Source of the DNA: Adineta steineri
Lineage: Eukaryota > Rotifera > Eurotatoria > Adinetida > Adinetidae
Direction of reading: 5' to 3'
Length of the DNA: 64,000 bases
Assembly (NCBI GenBank): GCA_905250115.1
Contig: CAJNOI010000232.1
Coordinates: 58,000-121,999 of the forward strand
Numbering within the stretch: position 1 is the first letter of the stretch; every line of letters begins with the position of its first letter. Under the pieces are notes generated by a model that was not told where the DNA came from, did not search any database, and worked only from the letters and a program-made list of their open reading frames with translations. Positions 62,140 to 64,000 of this stretch are shown here, in pieces. Position numbers and translations under genes: made by a program.

Positions 62140-64000
62140 ATGACATGAAGAGATCTGAATAGATAAGTAACAGAAGTTAATAAAGACATTTCAATGTAAA
62201 AAACGAAAGAAAACAAAAATGGTTGAGAAAAACTAATTACACCAATGTGTACAAGAATGTGTCTAAGAAAATGAAATGTTCAGATTAGACGGAGTCATGT
62301 ATCAATCGTGTAAGACAAATAATCTTCGTCTTTTTCTTGAGATTAAAGAATAGCGAAAGAAAAAGTTGTGCCCTTGATGGAGCGTTAGAAAGCGTTTTCA
62401 TGTCTTATTTCATGTCTCAAAGAATATTTTATTAATGAAACAGTTTTTATCGAAATAAAATCTCTTCATATCTTTGTTGATATAATTTTAATATAAATTA
62501 TTCTATGATTCAACTTCATATTTCATATTTCGATATGTTTGATTCACTAAAATTGGAAAAATAAAATATCACAATTCTAGCAACTAATTTTCACTCTTTT
62601 TTATTTAAAAGATGAATTTTCTCATAAAGAAATATTTGATTGATGATTTGTTCTTTGGATAGTTATCATAGTATTTAATTGCAGAAAATAATATTGAATA
62701 GTTGAAGGCAATCTATAATATGATATATGTTATTATTTCTATAATTGTAAACAAAGTATATCTTCTATGGAAGAAAAAAAAAGTTGTTTATTTGATTGAA
62801 TAAATAAAATCTATTGACCTGATTTTGAATAAAAATAATTATTTATCTAATCAAATTCATTTATTTAAGATGAACAATAAGAGGAATTGATTTTTAATCA
62901 ATTCTATTTTGGCTAACTCTTGAATGATAATTTCAGGCAAGTCAATTAACAAAGTTTTGTTTACATTTCTAAGCTTCAATGAAAAAAAGGTTTTCTGATT
63001 GATAAAAGATTTGTTAGTTTTATTAGTATTTAAATTTATTTTATTTTTTTAGAAGATGTATAGTTAATGATCGGCTTCATTTTAAGAGAATTATTTATTC
63101 TTTTCACATGAAAATAAGGATTTTCTTGTTTTGTTCTTTATTGCATAGAAAAAACGTTGAAATCTGTATAATACGATTAAGATTACAAAGAAAGATTTGT
63201 TTTATTCATATTGCAGAAAGACGAAATATTGTGATCTTTGATGAATTTTTGAAATTTCTATAGTTAAAAAATCTTCGAGCGAGAATGTGTATAAAGAATG
63301 TCTATATAGAGAAAAGAGGAATTTTTGCAGATCATAAAAAATTGTATTATTCTTTCATTTTTCTTTTTTTTTTCATTCAGTATTGATATGGCGTGTGGTG
63401 ACATTATTTTGTTATTTTTTAATGAAATTTACTAAGATAAATCGAGTTATATTTTCAATAATATAGATAACTGAGAGAACATAGAGACATTTATCGTTTT
63501 CCTTTTATTTCTTCTCTAAATTAATTTTCAATGTTTATCAGAAAAAAGTTTGAGAAACTTTGAATAAATGGTTGAAAATTAAAATTTGTGTTTGAATAAA
63601 TATTTCAAAAAAAAAGATCTGCAATGACATATTTGTAGAGCTATTTTTAAAAAAATCAGTTTCATAATTAAAATTCACTTGAGAAAGGCAAATTAGACGC
63701 TCAATATTGAAAGAAATAGATTGAATTCATAAAAATCTCTTCTAATCTATTGACCTTTCTGTCTTTAAATAGATAAATTCTTGTATTTCGTTGTTTTCTT
63801 TAATACGACTTATTCAGATTTTCCACCAGATTTTTCAAGAAAAAGTAATAAGAAAACTTTTTATCTAAAATGATCAACATCGATGTTCTAAATAAAAATA
63901 TTTTAACAATATCACAATTCATATTTCATATAAAAATTAATGGTATGTTACCATTTACCCTAAATCTGGTACCCGGAATGCATCCCTAAATCAAATCCCT
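62140..64000. other. 3' flank, no feature recognised
   Basis: 1.86 kb of AT-rich sequence to the window end. If the NHL gene has further exons they would be here, but I cannot place one. Confidence 0.45.

Overview
The window looks like a bdelloid rotifer nuclear scaffold. It is AT-rich, most genes carry many introns of about 50 bp, and animal-type genes are packed on both strands. Several gene copies carry relics of what I recall as the 23-nt bdelloid spliced leader (SL). Organism identity is inference; there is no rRNA or mitochondrial marker, and two runs of N (28081-28180, 40265-40364) show it is an assembled scaffold.

Layout. 1-17.7 kb (+): 3' part of a spectraplakin (plakin repeats, spectrin-like helices, GAS2 domain), with small hAT-like elements in its introns. 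18.2-19.8 kb (+): secreted CAP/EGF/ShK protein. 20.0-22.35 kb (-): UAP1, UDP-GlcNAc pyrophosphorylase. 23.1-24.0 kb (+): ZMAT2/Snu23 splicing factor. 26.6-28.0 kb (+): ERK-type MAP kinase. 31.8-35.9 kb (+): HSPA14-like Hsp70 followed directly by DNAJC2/zuotin, the two subunits of the ribosome-associated complex, apparently able to splice into one protein. 36.6-38.5 kb (+): MNS1 cilium protein. 38.6-39.2 kb (-): BTB/T1 (KCTD-like) protein. 40.8-42.4 kb (-): decayed UNC93-like transporter. 44.9-46.1 kb: a small secreted-peptide candidate and a tetraspan protein, divergently arranged. 58.7-62.1 kb (+): NHL-repeat protein.

The 47.8-57.8 kb segment is unlike the rest. It holds intronless copies of ordinary housekeeping genes: SNW1 (5'-truncated), SRPRA (intact), CHMP2-like, BET1-like and SLU7 (all broken), plus a U2 snRNA-like sequence. 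Four copies begin at an SL-like sequence, three of those share a further ~40-bp block upstream of the SL, and three copies have a shared ~40-55 bp block downstream of the stop, always in gene orientation. This looks like a family of retro-copied, SL-tagged gene cassettes with common ends, interspersed with hairpins made of GTGTGGG-like (telomere-like) sequence.

The two strongest leads are the putative fused HSPA14-DNAJC2 gene and the SL-tagged cassettes with shared 5' and 3' modules. All functional calls rest on reading the translated sequence against remembered families; no database search was run.
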